Origin: UBA11400 sp964550435
Lineage (GTDB): Bacteria; Bacteroidota; Rhodothermia; Balneolales; HLUCCA01
Assembly: GCA_964550435.1 (NCBI GenBank)
Contig: CAZJZI010000011.1
Location: forward strand, 1 to 54,859
Direction: 5' to 3'
DNA length: 54,859 nucleotides
Shown: in pieces, positions 8,591-17,582 of the stretch
How positions within the stretch are numbered: the stretch's first letter is position 1
How the letters are laid out: each line of letters opens with the position of its first letter
The notes under the pieces: generated by a model
Seen by the model: only the letters and a program-made list of their open reading frames with translations
What the model was told of the DNA's origin: nothing
Database searches by the model: none
Translations under genes and position numbers: made by a program

Positions 8591-10338
8591 TGCATTTCGA
8601 TGTAGGCGAAATTCTTGGCAATAACGATAAGAGTGACCTATTCCTTGTATTCTGTGAAATAGCTCAATTAATAGCTGAATCACGAAAAACCAGTGAGAAA
8701 ATTGAGTTTTTTAATGCATACCTAAAATCATTGCATTCAGATAGTGCCCTCGAACTTGCCTGTCAGTTCATGGGTGAAGGAGCATTCCCTACATCCAGTG
8801 GTGAGCGAGTTTCAATTGGACACTCAACTATTTCACAATGTGCCTGTGAGTTTCTGGAGATCGATTACGAAGCTGTGTTTAGACCATCACGAATCGCGAC
8901 TGGAAGTTCATCTGAGGTAATTTCAAAATTAATGGGTAACACGATTACAGGAGTATCTAAAAGATCCCCAAAATCAATAAATCTGGAAAGTATAAAAGAG
9001 CACTTTGTAGTTTTAAAAAACTGTCGAAAACGTGATGAAAAATATGCTGAGTTAGCGCTCGTTTGGTCGAAATTGACGCCAATTGAAATAAAATACTTCC
9101 TCAGGATTATGGGTGGTGGAAGTTTGAGGATAGGTTTTGAAGCCAGAAGTATTTTGAATGCCATAAGTTCAGCATTCAGTGCTGACCTCGAACGTGTTCG
9201 GTATGTTCATATGGTAACCGGAAGTCTGGGTCATACTGCTGTTTTGGCCAGGAATAAACAACTAATGGAAGCCGAGTTCGAGTTATTCCGTCCTGTTGCA
9301 TTCATGCTGGCCGCCCCCTATGATTCTGAATTGGATACAACCCTTATTGGTTATCATGCTGAGGAAAAATTCGACGGAATGCGGTGCCAACTACATGTCG
9401 GAAGTGGAAAGGTTGATCTTTATTCCCGTGATTTGAATATGATTTCTCAATCATTTCCGGAACTAGTGGACCAATTCTCCCGAAAATCAATTTCAGGTAT
9501 GCCTGAAGTCCTAATTGATGGAGAGATCTGTGTCTTTACTCAGGATACAATTCAACCATTTCAATGGCTACAAAAACGTATGGGTGTTAAGAATCCTTCT
9601 TCGAAACTACTTGATGAATACCCGGTCGTGTTTGTAGCATTTGACATTCTATTTTATGGTGGTAAGACTCTTTTAAATCGTCCATTGAACGAGAGACTTT
9701 TGTTTTTGGATCAAATTAGTGAAAAGTATGACATCCGTAGAGTGACACGTCATAAGTTGATCAATCCAGGTGATGTAGAATCCCTTTTCAAAATGGCCAT
9801 TTCGCATGGAAACGAGGGTCTTATTTTAAAGAAAATGAACGGCGTATATGAGTTCGGACAACGAAAACGAACCTGGTTGAAAGTAAAAAAAGCGGGTGGA
9901 TCATTGGATACAGTAATTTTATATGCTCACGCAGGTAGTGGGAAACGAGGAGGTACGTATTCTGATTTCACACTTGGTATCAAAGTCGATAATCCAGATT
10001 CTTTTGGGCAAGAATTCATACCGATAGGCAAAGCATATGGTGGGTATACAGATGATGAGCTAAAACAACTGAATAACGAGATAAAAACATTGGTCCTGGA
10101 AAAATTTGGACCAACTTTGATGCTTAAGCCCAAGATCGTGGTTGAAATCGAATTTGATGAAATTCAGATCAATAAACGTACGAAAGCAGGCTATACACTT
10201 CGCTTCCCAAGGTTTAAGGCAATCCGTTGGGACAAACCTGCCAGCGAAGCAGATACCCTAAGTGAGGTTTCACGTCTATATGAGCTAAAAATTAAAAGAA
10301 ACAGAATCTCACAAGGGGACAATCCATCTTTTATTTAG
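8590..10338 (+). CDS. ATP-dependent DNA ligase
   Basis: Seals nicks using ATP through a lysyl-AMP intermediate. It has 582 residues, the size of archaeal-type LigB enzymes: an N-terminal DNA-binding domain (about 1-235), then the nucleotidyltransferase core with motif I EEKFDGMR (Lys260 adenylated), motif Ia-like LYSRDLN, motif III-like LIDGEICVF, motif IV EGLILK, motif V TWLKVKK, and an OB-fold end (GFTLRFPRF-like block reading GYTLRFPRFKAIR). The one-base overlap with the exonuclease implies coupled translation and a joint repair role. The protein lacks an LigD-type polymerase or phosphoesterase domain, so this is not an NHEJ LigD. The replicative NAD-dependent LigA is presumably elsewhere. 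Confidence 0.93.
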   Translation: MHFDVGEILGNNDKSDLFLVFCEIAQLIAESRKTSEKIEFFNAYLKSLHSDSALELACQFMGEGAFPTSSGERVSIGHSTISQCACEFLEIDYEAVFRPSRIATGSSSEVISKLMGNTITGVSKRSPKSINLESIKEHFVVLKNCRKRDEKYAELALVWSKLTPIEIKYFLRIMGGGSLRIGFEARSILNAISSAFSADLERVRYVHMVTGSLGHTAVLARNKQLMEAEFELFRPVAFMLAAPYDSELDTTLIGYHAEEKFDGMRCQLHVGSGKVDLYSRDLNMISQSFPELVDQFSRKSISGMPEVLIDGEICVFTQDTIQPFQWLQKRMGVKNPSSKLLDEYPVVFVAFDILFYGGKTLLNRPLNERLLFLDQISEKYDIRRVTRHKLINPGDVESLFKMAISHGNEGLILKKMNGVYEFGQRKRTWLKVKKAGGSLDTVILYAHAGSGKRGGTYSDFTLGIKVDNPDSFGQEFIPIGKAYGGYTDDELKQLNNEIKTLVLEKFGPTLMLKPKIVVEIEFDEIQINKRTKAGYTLRFPRFKAIRWDKPASEADTLSEVSRLYELKIKRNRISQGDNPSFI

Positions 10339-10341
10339 GAG

Positions 10342-10380
10342 CAAAATAGGGTCTGAATTTTACCATCAAACCCTATTTTG
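10342..10380. terminator. Bidirectional terminator between convergent genes
   Basis: A perfect 11-bp inverted repeat, CAAAATAGGGT and ACCCTATTTTG, with a 17-base loop sits between the ligase stop (10338) and the amidohydrolase stop (10392). A-rich and T-rich flanks in the arms suit termination from both sides. Confidence 0.7.
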
Positions 10381-10391
10381 AAGAAAAACAT

Positions 10392-12053
10392 TTATTCGGC
10401 CTTAAATACAGGTTCGCCTGCTACCCATGTTTCCAGAACCTTGATTTGCCAGATTTCGGAATCAGGAATTGTAAAATAATCGCGATCGATGAAAAGAAAA
10501 TCAGCCCATTTACCTTGTTCCAATGAACCTACGACCTTTTCCATATGTCCGGCATAAGCTGCTCCCAACGTGAAGCCATGTAAAGCTTCTTCGCGTGTGA
10601 TTCGCTGATTTGGATACCATCCGCCATCAGGCATACCCTGATGATCTTGCCTGGTCACAGCTGAATATAGTCCATGAAACGGATTGGAAAGTTCAACCGG
10701 GAAATCTGATCCTGCTGCTATTACAGTACCCTGATCCAGAAATGTTCTCCACGCATAACCACCTAATATTCTGACCGGACCCACACGATCTTCAGCCATA
10801 TTCATATCACTAGTAGCGTGAACCGGTTGCATAGATGCGATGATATCCAACTCTTTAAACCTAGGGATGTCTTCGGTATTAACAATCTGTGAGTGCTCGA
10901 TCCTGTGTCGTAATCCCTTATCACCGTGTACGTTACGGACATTTTCAAACGCGTTTAAGATTGTCCTGTTACCGTTGTCACCAATTGCATGTATACCAGC
11001 CTGATAGCCAGCGGCTACGACTTTGTCTATCATTGCAGTGAACTCTTCTTCTGTGTTGAAAAGCAGTCCATAGTTGCCTGAGTCATCACTGTAAGGTTCT
11101 ATCATGGCCGCTCCCCGACTTCCAAGCGCCCCGTCCGAATAGAGTTTGACACTTCTGAGATAAAGTCTGTCGTCTGCATATCCTTGTACAGGACCATTTT
11201 TTGATAATTCATCAAATACTTGACCAGAGCCACTAATCATTCCATAAATGCGAGTAGTAAGTTGACCTGAATCAGCCATTTCTTTCATAAGTTGGAATGC
11301 AGTGATTCCGGTACCAGCATCGTGCACACCAGTAAGGCCTACAGATCGCATTTCTTCCAAAGATGCTACTAAAGCCATTCGCTGTTCATCTAATGTTGGT
11401 GGTGGAATTTTCATTTCAACCAAATCCATAGCTTTGTCAATCAGAACACCAGTGGGCTCACCGTTTGCATCTTTGATAATTGCGCCTCCATCTGGATCAG
11501 GTGTGTCGCGAGTGATACCAGCAAGTTGCATGGCAGCCGTATTAGCCCAACCTGCGTGTCCATCCACTCTTGCAAGCCAAACAGGACGATCACTTACTAC
11601 TGTATCTAGATCTTTCGCTGTTGGAAACGCATTTTCGGACCACAGTACCTGATTCCAGCCACGGCCTTGTATCCAGGTCAACTCTGGATAATCTTCTGCA
11701 TAAGTGCGAACACGTAGAAGGGTTTCATCCAGCGTTCTGATTCCCATTACATTCACATTTAAAATTGATTCTCCAAGGCCCATAACATGGGCGTGAGCAT
11801 CAATTAAACCAGGGATCATGGTTTTTCCTTGTGCATTTATTAGGGTTGCACCAGGATAAGCTGAAATTAAATCCGATTCAGTACCTGTAGCAAGTACTTT
11901 GCCATCTTGTATGGCTATTGCATCGAACTTAACGACACCAGGTTGACTCGACACAAGTGTGTATCCATTAACTTGATGGATTAGTGTAATTTCCGGCTTA
12001 TTTGCACAAGAAATTAGAAATAACAATCCAAAAACGTATAGAAGTTTTTTCAT
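10392..12053 (-). CDS. YtcJ-type amidohydrolase, lipoprotein
   Basis: A metal-dependent hydrolase of the amidohydrolase 3 family (COG1574, YtcJ type); the substrate is unknown. The 553 residues begin with a lipoprotein signal ending LLFLISC (Cys16 lipidated), so it is exported and membrane-anchored. The core has GLIDAHAHVMGLG (HxH metal ligands), IQGRGWNQVLW, HDAGTGITAF, GIHAIGDNGNR, HRIEHSQIV (His) and AAGSDFPVELSNPF (Asp). The C terminus has the usual LEQGKWADFLFIDRDYF block. It is convergent with the ligase gene. No operon partner is evident. Confidence 0.87.
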   Translation of the reverse strand: MKKLLYVFGLLFLISCANKPEITLIHQVNGYTLVSSQPGVVKFDAIAIQDGKVLATGTESDLISAYPGATLINAQGKTMIPGLIDAHAHVMGLGESILNVNVMGIRTLDETLLRVRTYAEDYPELTWIQGRGWNQVLWSENAFPTAKDLDTVVSDRPVWLARVDGHAGWANTAAMQLAGITRDTPDPDGGAIIKDANGEPTGVLIDKAMDLVEMKIPPPTLDEQRMALVASLEEMRSVGLTGVHDAGTGITAFQLMKEMADSGQLTTRIYGMISGSGQVFDELSKNGPVQGYADDRLYLRSVKLYSDGALGSRGAAMIEPYSDDSGNYGLLFNTEEEFTAMIDKVVAAGYQAGIHAIGDNGNRTILNAFENVRNVHGDKGLRHRIEHSQIVNTEDIPRFKELDIIASMQPVHATSDMNMAEDRVGPVRILGGYAWRTFLDQGTVIAAGSDFPVELSNPFHGLYSAVTRQDHQGMPDGGWYPNQRITREEALHGFTLGAAYAGHMEKVVGSLEQGKWADFLFIDRDYFTIPDSEIWQIKVLETWVAGEPVFKAE

Positions 12054-12167
12054 AAAAATGACCTTTTCGTTAATCGTAAGAGTCCTGAATATACGATAAT
12101 CGAAAATTGATTCAGATTTAAAATGAATAATTGAGCTCTTTAAAGTATTACCCCAATCAATATTGTG

Positions 12168-12175
12168 TATCTTTG
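12168..12175 (+). promoter_or_regulatory. TAnnTTTG -7 box 6 bases before an ATG
   Basis: TATCTTTG matches the Bacteroidota -7 consensus and ends 6 bases before the ATG at 12182. It supports that start over an ATG-equivalent codon at 12131 and suggests a leaderless or nearly leaderless transcript. No clear -33 TTG is seen at the right distance. Confidence 0.4.
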
Positions 12176-12181
12176 AACGAT

Positions 12182-12547
12182 ATGTCTACACAATCTCGAT
12201 ATATGACCATTAAACGAACATACTTCACTCTGAACATCGCGATTTTTGTGATGGGTTTATTTTTGCACTTGCTGCTGTGGGATACTGATTTCCTTTTGAA
12301 AATCGAACGTGCATTAAATGGTGTGGTAGGCTGGGATTCCGTTACCGGAACGATATGGGCCTGGATTCGGATTTATTTGTTCGGCCGGATGGGTGTCTGG
12401 ATGATTATGACAGCGATTTTTTTACTCTTTGTTGTACTACCAATTATCGTACGATATAAGTATGTGAAAATTAAGCCTACTCCCTGGCTTGCAATACACG
12501 TTTCAGTATACCTCTTTTTATTACTCAAAATGCTCCGTGTTTACTGA
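12182..12547 (+). CDS. Hypothetical membrane protein, three hydrophobic segments
   Basis: 121 residues from the ATG at 12182, with hydrophobic segments at about 15-32 (LNIAIFVMGLFLHLLLW), 70-92 (MGVWMIMTAIFLLFVVLPIIV) and 103-118 (WLAIHVSVYLFLLLKML). I do not recognise a family and see no functional motif. The start is set by the TATCTTTG box upstream; a longer frame from 12131 would begin before that box. The next gene starts 35 bases downstream and may be co-transcribed. Confidence 0.55.
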   Translation: MSTQSRYMTIKRTYFTLNIAIFVMGLFLHLLLWDTDFLLKIERALNGVVGWDSVTGTIWAWIRIYLFGRMGVWMIMTAIFLLFVVLPIIVRYKYVKIKPTPWLAIHVSVYLFLLLKMLRVY

Positions 12548-12582
12548 AATGCACTGTTTTGAATTTTAATAAATGAACTACC

Positions 12583-13542
12583 ATGAAAACATGGACTATT
12601 AAATCAATTGCTCCACACGACTTTTTCCTCTGTCTGGACATTGACCAATATTTCGATCATGAACATGATCCAATGCTCATTTTTGAACAAGGTTTCACAA
12701 GACCAATTCCAACTGGGGATCGCGATTATTTGATGACTATGCACTTTAATGGTGATGTTGAGAATCCATCTTTCACCGTTTCATGTTCTGAAAATATTTC
12801 AGAAGAAGAACAGTCAATGGCAACTAAGGCCATACGTAGAATTTTGGGATGTGATATTGACCTGAATCCATTGTATGAAGCTGCTTCTAAAGACCCTGTT
12901 TTAGCACCCAAATTTCAAGAGCTCTATGGATTCAAGCGCATGTCCAGGGCAAATCTATTCGAAGACACAGTTAATAGGGTTATTCAGACACAGATTTCAC
13001 ATAAACCCACAGCACGGAAGATGGTATATGGTGTCCGGGAAGCTTATGGAACCCGATTAGATGGTCCTGGTGGTCCCATAGCAAGCTGGCCCCGACCTCA
13101 TCAACTAGTAGGTGGTGACCCTGAGAGCATGAAGAGATACGGCCTCTCATTACGAAAGGGTGAGTATGTAGTAGGTTTAGCCCATGAAGTAGTATCCGGA
13201 AATCTAAATCTGAAAGAGCTTGAGCAACTACCTCCACAGGAATTCATTGACAGAATTGTTCAAGTGAGAGGAATAGGTCCAACCACTGCACAGGATTTAC
13301 TATTCTACAGAAATAGAACTGACGCTGTTTTTCCCGCCCGAATTGATAAAGAAGGAAATGAAACAGGGTTGCGTTACTGGATTATTCGAAGCTATGGTAA
13401 GGATTCGAACAAAACTTCTGAAAAGCAGTTTCAACAAATGATAAAGGCCTGGAATGGCTTTGAGGCTGTAGCACTCGAATATCTATTCGCAAACTGGGTA
13501 CTTAGTGAAAAACGAAAAGCAGCTTCTCGCAAAAATTCGTGA
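12583..13542 (+). CDS. HhH-GPD superfamily DNA glycosylase (AlkA-like)
   Basis: A base-excision repair glycosylase. The 319 residues have an AlkA-like N-terminal domain (about 1-105, WTIKSIAPHDFFLCLDIDQ, SCSENISEEEQ) and then a helix-hairpin-helix GPD domain: LFEDTVNRVIQTQIS, the hairpin VRGIGPTTAQDLL near 235, and a following block FPARIDKEGNETGLRYW. Asp255 in that block is the best candidate for the catalytic Asp that in AlkA follows the hairpin (the Asp pair in FLPDD). The spacing differs and Arg253 sits where an acidic residue might be expected, so the alignment needs checking. The target is probably alkylated or otherwise damaged bases. Confidence 0.8.
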   Translation: MKTWTIKSIAPHDFFLCLDIDQYFDHEHDPMLIFEQGFTRPIPTGDRDYLMTMHFNGDVENPSFTVSCSENISEEEQSMATKAIRRILGCDIDLNPLYEAASKDPVLAPKFQELYGFKRMSRANLFEDTVNRVIQTQISHKPTARKMVYGVREAYGTRLDGPGGPIASWPRPHQLVGGDPESMKRYGLSLRKGEYVVGLAHEVVSGNLNLKELEQLPPQEFIDRIVQVRGIGPTTAQDLLFYRNRTDAVFPARIDKEGNETGLRYWIIRSYGKDSNKTSEKQFQQMIKAWNGFEAVALEYLFANWVLSEKRKAASRKNS

Positions 13543-13662
13543 GCCATATCATCATTATCACTGTTTAGAATTGTTTTTCTAGCAGCTGATGAGATTGCTC
13601 ACTGACCTGAAAGTTTCTTTTTGAATCTTCGTGTAAAACAGGGAAATTCAAACACGACAAAA

Positions 13663-13676
13663 TGTAAGCGCTATCA
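13663..13676. promoter_or_regulatory. LacI-family operator (cre-like) upstream of the transporter
   Basis: TGTAAGCGCTATCA fits every position of the LacI/CcpA-type consensus TGWAANCGNTNWCA and has the palindromic AGCGCT core. It lies 83 bases before the MFS transporter ATG at 13759. No LacI-family gene is in the window, so the regulator would act in trans. Confidence 0.6.
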
Positions 13677-13758
13677 TTTACACGTTGTCTTCACAGATTA
13701 AACTGAATTGTGATACATTAACCCCGATTGGTCGTCGGTCAACACACGATTTACAACT

Positions 13759-15273
13759 ATGCTTGATATTCAAAAAAAATTAACCAACTCATTCTACGCG
13801 TTGCTTGCATTACCTGCAACGGCAATGGGTTTCGCTCTTTCGGTGCAAATTTCTGCTTTAAGTTGGATTCTCAGCACGCAATACGGACTTGATATTAAGG
13901 ACGTAGGACTAGTATGGGCTGCGGGTCCGTTGGCAGGCATTATTGGCCAGGTATTCATTGGCATAATTTCCGATAAAGTTTGGTTTTGGGATGGGAGACG
14001 GCGGCCATTTATTTTGATTGGTGGACTCTTATCGGCATTAATGCTCCTCGCTTTGCCTAATATCGGAGTCATTTCCACTGCAATGGGAATAGAAGCTATT
14101 CTTGGGGTAGCGGTAACTGTCACGTTGACACTAGATCTGGCTATTAATGTAAGTTTTAATCCAACGCGATCAATAATTGCAGATGTTACTCCCGAAGGTC
14201 GACCCAGAACACGTGGTTACACTTGGATGCAAACCATTTCAGGTACTTTCGGTGTTATGGCATATCTGATTGGTGCACTTTATGGAAATATGGTATTGAT
14301 TTATGTAGGTGTTGTTCTTGTACTTTTTTTCTCACTTATTCCGCCATTTTTCATCAAAGAACCCCGTTACATTGATGATGACACTACTGCAGACTTGACG
14401 CCAGAAGCGGCTGGTGGGGCTCACCAAGAAGCAGCCAATGCTCACGTGTCTCAGCAAAAAGATAGTTTGGTTGAAATTCTCAAAACCATTTATCCACTTT
14501 GGGGGTTTTTAATCTATTCTATTTATGCCTTCGCAGGTCGCTTTGGATGGATAAATATTGACGGGTATGTCGTTGAAATAGTCTGTGGTTTGTTTACAGC
14601 AGCAGTAATTTTGAAGGCGCTCTTTACCACAGAAACTGGAAAACCACGTGAAGAAGCCGGGCTTATAGGATTTCAAAAGGTGCTTGCAGCACATTCGTTT
14701 ACATGGATTGGAGTACAAACGATGTTCATATACTTGTTCGCAGCTGTTCAATATCGAATACCCGCAATTGACAATACTGAACTTGGACAAATCATATCCT
14801 GGAGCTTTTTTGCGTTAAATTTGGTAGCTGCTTTACTACCTGCTTTCGTACTTGAACCAATGGCAGCTAAAATCGGTCGGGTTAAAACTCATATGATAAG
14901 TATTTTCATAATGTCAGCTGGATATGCAGGTCTGCTGATTATGGGTACCTCTCCGATCATTATCTATGCGCTGATGGCCGTTGTTGGTATTGGATGGTCG
15001 GCAACGATTTCACTACCATTTGCCATTATGTCTCAGAAAATACCAAAATCCAAGATGGGTCTGTACATGGGATTATTCAATTTATCTGTAGTTCTTCCAC
15101 AATTAGTTGCCAGTTTAGGTGTAGGTGAATTAATTGATGGTGCATCTGACAAAGGCATAACATTCATTGTTTGTGCTGTTACTGTAGCAATATCTGGATT
15201 TGCTTGGGCCTCAGTTAAGGAACCTGAAGACCACGATTTAAGTAATCCGGTAACTTCTGGTAGTGGACACTAA
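13759..15273 (+). CDS. MFS transporter, sugar (SLC45/sucrose-like) type
   Basis: A 504-residue inner-membrane carrier with about 12 hydrophobic segments. The first cytoplasmic loop motif is IGIISDKVWFWDGRRRPFILIGG, here read as IISDKVWFWDGRRRPF, which is typical of the sucrose/maltose SLC45-like branch of the MFS. A later ISFNPTR-like element reads NVSFNPTRSIIADVTP. A hydrophilic loop (about residues 208-235, EAAGGAHQEAANAH) separates the halves. The LacI-type operator 83 bases upstream fits a sugar transporter (inference). A strong terminator follows directly, so the gene is probably monocistronic. Confidence 0.83.
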   Translation: MLDIQKKLTNSFYALLALPATAMGFALSVQISALSWILSTQYGLDIKDVGLVWAAGPLAGIIGQVFIGIISDKVWFWDGRRRPFILIGGLLSALMLLALPNIGVISTAMGIEAILGVAVTVTLTLDLAINVSFNPTRSIIADVTPEGRPRTRGYTWMQTISGTFGVMAYLIGALYGNMVLIYVGVVLVLFFSLIPPFFIKEPRYIDDDTTADLTPEAAGGAHQEAANAHVSQQKDSLVEILKTIYPLWGFLIYSIYAFAGRFGWINIDGYVVEIVCGLFTAAVILKALFTTETGKPREEAGLIGFQKVLAAHSFTWIGVQTMFIYLFAAVQYRIPAIDNTELGQIISWSFFALNLVAALLPAFVLEPMAAKIGRVKTHMISIFIMSAGYAGLLIMGTSPIIIYALMAVVGIGWSATISLPFAIMSQKIPKSKMGLYMGLFNLSVVLPQLVASLGVGELIDGASDKGITFIVCAVTVAISGFAWASVKEPEDHDLSNPVTSGSGH

Positions 15274-15274
15274 C

Positions 15275-15300
15275 AAAAGGGGCCTAAATGGCCCTTTTTT
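15275..15300 (+). terminator. Rho-independent terminator after the MFS gene
   Basis: A 10-bp stem with one G-U pair (AAAAGGGGCC paired with GGCCCTTTTT) and a TAAAT loop ends in a T6 tract, two bases after the MFS stop codon. It is also placed to help separate the convergent gene ending at 15324. Confidence 0.85.
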
Positions 15301-15323
15301 GTTCTTTCAAATGTTGAATTGAT

Positions 15324-15842
15324 TTAAGGTCTCATTCTCGACAAGTCAGCCGGTCGAAGTGACTCACATGATTCCGGGGGTTCATGTGTCCACATCGTGT
15401 TGGCTAGTTTCCATGTCCCGTCAGATTTTACCATCTGCATCATGTTCACCCCACAATGTGATGTTTTGTCATTTACCCAAAACTCAAATGGATTCCATAC
15501 CATTGCCAAGGGGCCACGGATAAATACTACTGGATCCCAATATTTTTCCACAGTTTTTGGAGCGTCTTCACCCGGGGGATTCAGAAATACTGAGTTTGGT
15601 CGGCCAATAAGTCTCCAGGTTCCATCAGGTCTTTTGACAGATACATACGTCATTCCATCGGTTGTTTGTAACGATGATCTAAGCTCAATATCATTTGTAG
15701 TTAATGTTTCCATGAACGCATCAACTGCAGCGAGAACAGCTTCGACCTCCTGTGGTTCGTGTCCATTTGCGCTTTGTGCTTTCACAATAGAACTTGAAAG
15801 TATCAGAATTGTGGCAAATAAAAGTTTAAAAAACGTATTCAT
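15324..15842 (-). CDS. Secreted NTF2/SnoaL-like protein
   Basis: 172 residues from the ATG at 15842 (MNTFFKLLFATILILSSSIVKAQS), a cleavable Sec signal ending near AQS, so it is periplasmic. The remainder (EVEAVLAAVDAFMETLTTND, then VFIRGPLAMVWNPFEFWVND and GTWKLANTMWTHEP) resembles the DUF4440/SnoaL cone fold used for small-molecule binding or simple catalysis. A start at 15866 would add eight polar residues before the signal and is less likely. The specific function is unknown. It is convergent with the MFS gene. Confidence 0.7.
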   Translation of the reverse strand: MNTFFKLLFATILILSSSIVKAQSANGHEPQEVEAVLAAVDAFMETLTTNDIELRSSLQTTDGMTYVSVKRPDGTWRLIGRPNSVFLNPPGEDAPKTVEKYWDPVVFIRGPLAMVWNPFEFWVNDKTSHCGVNMMQMVKSDGTWKLANTMWTHEPPESCESLRPADLSRMRP

Positions 15843-15943
15843 AAAAGAGTGATTAGATTGTTTCAATGTCGATCTATGTTGTTCTGATTTACGGGACTAC
15901 TTGTTTTAAGTACTGCCATTTCAAATAAAATAATGTTACAGAA

Positions 15944-16996
15944 CTACTTAAAATGTGATTCCGAAATCATGAGTCCTACAGGTTTAAGTGGATCAACATA
16001 TTCACATACTACTTTCAACATAGCCGTAAACGGTAGGAACAATATCATACCAGCAACTCCCCAAATTGCTGCACCTACCAATAGTGAAACGATAGCCGCG
16101 AGTGCGTTAACGTTCACACTACTTCCAACCACCTTTGGACTTAGAAAATTACTTTCGACCAGTTGAACAGCCCAAAACAATCCGGCAACGGCCAATGGCA
16201 TCCACAACGTATCCTGAGAGATCAAGGCATATATTATTGGAATAATTGCTCCTAAGACTGTCCCGATGTATGGTATTATGGATAAGGTCGCTGCAAGAAA
16301 TCCGAATAAAAATGGACTATCTAGACCAATAATCCATAATCCAACACTGTTTGCCAGACCAAGAATTACAATTAAAGTCAGAACACCTGAAAGATATTTC
16401 TGACCAACTTGCTGAATTTCACGAAGCATATTTAATGCATCTTGTTTGTTGTCATCAGATGCAAACGCCAGAACACCTTGAATGAGTCCACTTCGATAAA
16501 TTAAGATCAAGAAAGTATATACCATGGCGGTAAGCAAACCGATTAAGAAACCAGCGGTATTCCCAAATGTACTTCCTAAGAGGTCAGCGCCAGATTCACG
16601 AAGCCATGTTTTTGCACCTTCAATAATCTCTTGTTCGGTAATATCACCAACGAACCCAAGGTTTTCATTCAGGAATAACACTACACTTGAAAAAACGCCA
16701 ATAATTTTCGTCTGAAACTCAGTCAATTGATTTGTCAATGATACCAATTCAGCTGAGAAGTAGGTCAAAAGCCCGAGTAATGTTCCAAAAAAGAGAAGCA
16801 ATGCTAAAAAAGCACCGCCAATTGAACCCACCCATGTAGATTCCAACCGTTTGTGAATTGGATATAAAATAAATGAAAGTAAGAGTGATAGAGCAATCGG
16901 TATTAATATTCCACTACCGATTATCATTATGTATACCAGTAGCACCAGGGTAGCCAATACATAAAAAGTATTTCTAAATGATAGGTTCATACTCAT
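15944..16996 (-). CDS. AI-2E family (PerM/YdiK-like) transporter
   Basis: A 350-residue integral membrane protein of the AI-2 exporter-like superfamily. It shows paired N-terminal helices (LVLLVYIMIIGSGILIPIALSLLLSFILYPIHKRL), a central amphipathic region (about 85-140), and the C-terminal family block PFLFGFLAATLSIIPYIGTVLGAIIP followed by ESNFLSPKVVGSSVNVNALA. Members export small molecules or act as ion antiporters; the substrate here is unknown. Its ATG overlaps the stop of the upstream DUF1648 gene by four bases (ATGA), so the two are translationally coupled. Confidence 0.88.
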   Translation of the reverse strand: MSMNLSFRNTFYVLATLVLLVYIMIIGSGILIPIALSLLLSFILYPIHKRLESTWVGSIGGAFLALLLFFGTLLGLLTYFSAELVSLTNQLTEFQTKIIGVFSSVVLFLNENLGFVGDITEQEIIEGAKTWLRESGADLLGSTFGNTAGFLIGLLTAMVYTFLILIYRSGLIQGVLAFASDDNKQDALNMLREIQQVGQKYLSGVLTLIVILGLANSVGLWIIGLDSPFLFGFLAATLSIIPYIGTVLGAIIPIIYALISQDTLWMPLAVAGLFWAVQLVESNFLSPKVVGSSVNVNALAAIVSLLVGAAIWGVAGMILFLPFTAMLKVVCEYVDPLKPVGLMISESHFK

Positions 16997-17513
16997 TCCC
17001 CAGATGATAGATTTTTAACTTTTTTTGAGGCATTAATAAGGTAAACAACAACAGATCCAAAAAGTAGTACCAGTATTACTGGAAGGAACCAAACCGACAT
17101 ACCTTCCTGATACCCAAGGCCCGCTTGCACCATTGTTACAAATAAATAGGCAAAAATGAGTGCTATACCAGTGTTCAGATAGCGCACGAATCTGGTTGCG
17201 GTAGTGTACTGAAAAAGCGCATTTTCGGGAGTGATCGGATTCAGATAATTAAAAATGTGTGGATATTTATTCAATTGGTACATCCCTTTCCAGGTAATAA
17301 CCCCTATAATTGGTAACAGCCACAACATTGGTTTCGGGCTCCATTGTGTTGGTTCACATCGTATCCGAATTTTGTTGGGATAGAATCAGGAAGGTCCGCG
17401 TAACTAAATGCCCCAAATAGGAACATGAATAAAATTGCCCCGAATCCAAGGAGATCGAGCATCTTATCAATTGATCTTTTGGGAATTTCAATAATTGGTC
17501 TTTTTGAATTCAT
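16993..17513 (-). pseudogene. DUF1648-type membrane protein broken by a -1 frameshift
   Basis: Two minus-strand frames form one gene. 17513-17304 codes the N terminus (MLDLLGFGAILFMFLF, then LPDSIPTKFGYD) and runs out of frame to a stop. 17328-16993 codes the rest (MLWLLPIIGVITWKGMYQLNKYPHIFNY, here part of a DUF1648 block, and two more helices). Adding one C to the plus strand near 17356 joins them as FGYDGEPTQWSPKPMLWLLP, the spacing expected for the family's IPTHF-x-G-x-W-K-LWLLPI pattern. The repaired product would be about 173 residues with four helices. The gene is either newly inactivated or the indel is a sequencing error. It overlaps the AI-2E gene start. Confidence 0.75.
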
Positions 17514-17582
17514 AGTTAAATTTTAACCCGTTGTTTTGGATGAATATACTTATAGAATGCTGAATTTATATCGAAAGTTTAT

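Noticed and set aside
8590..10338. Possible LigD/NHEJ system
   Set aside because: The ligase has no polymerase or phosphoesterase domain and no Ku gene is adjacent. The archaeal-type ligase plus exonuclease layout fits the ligase-associated repair set instead.
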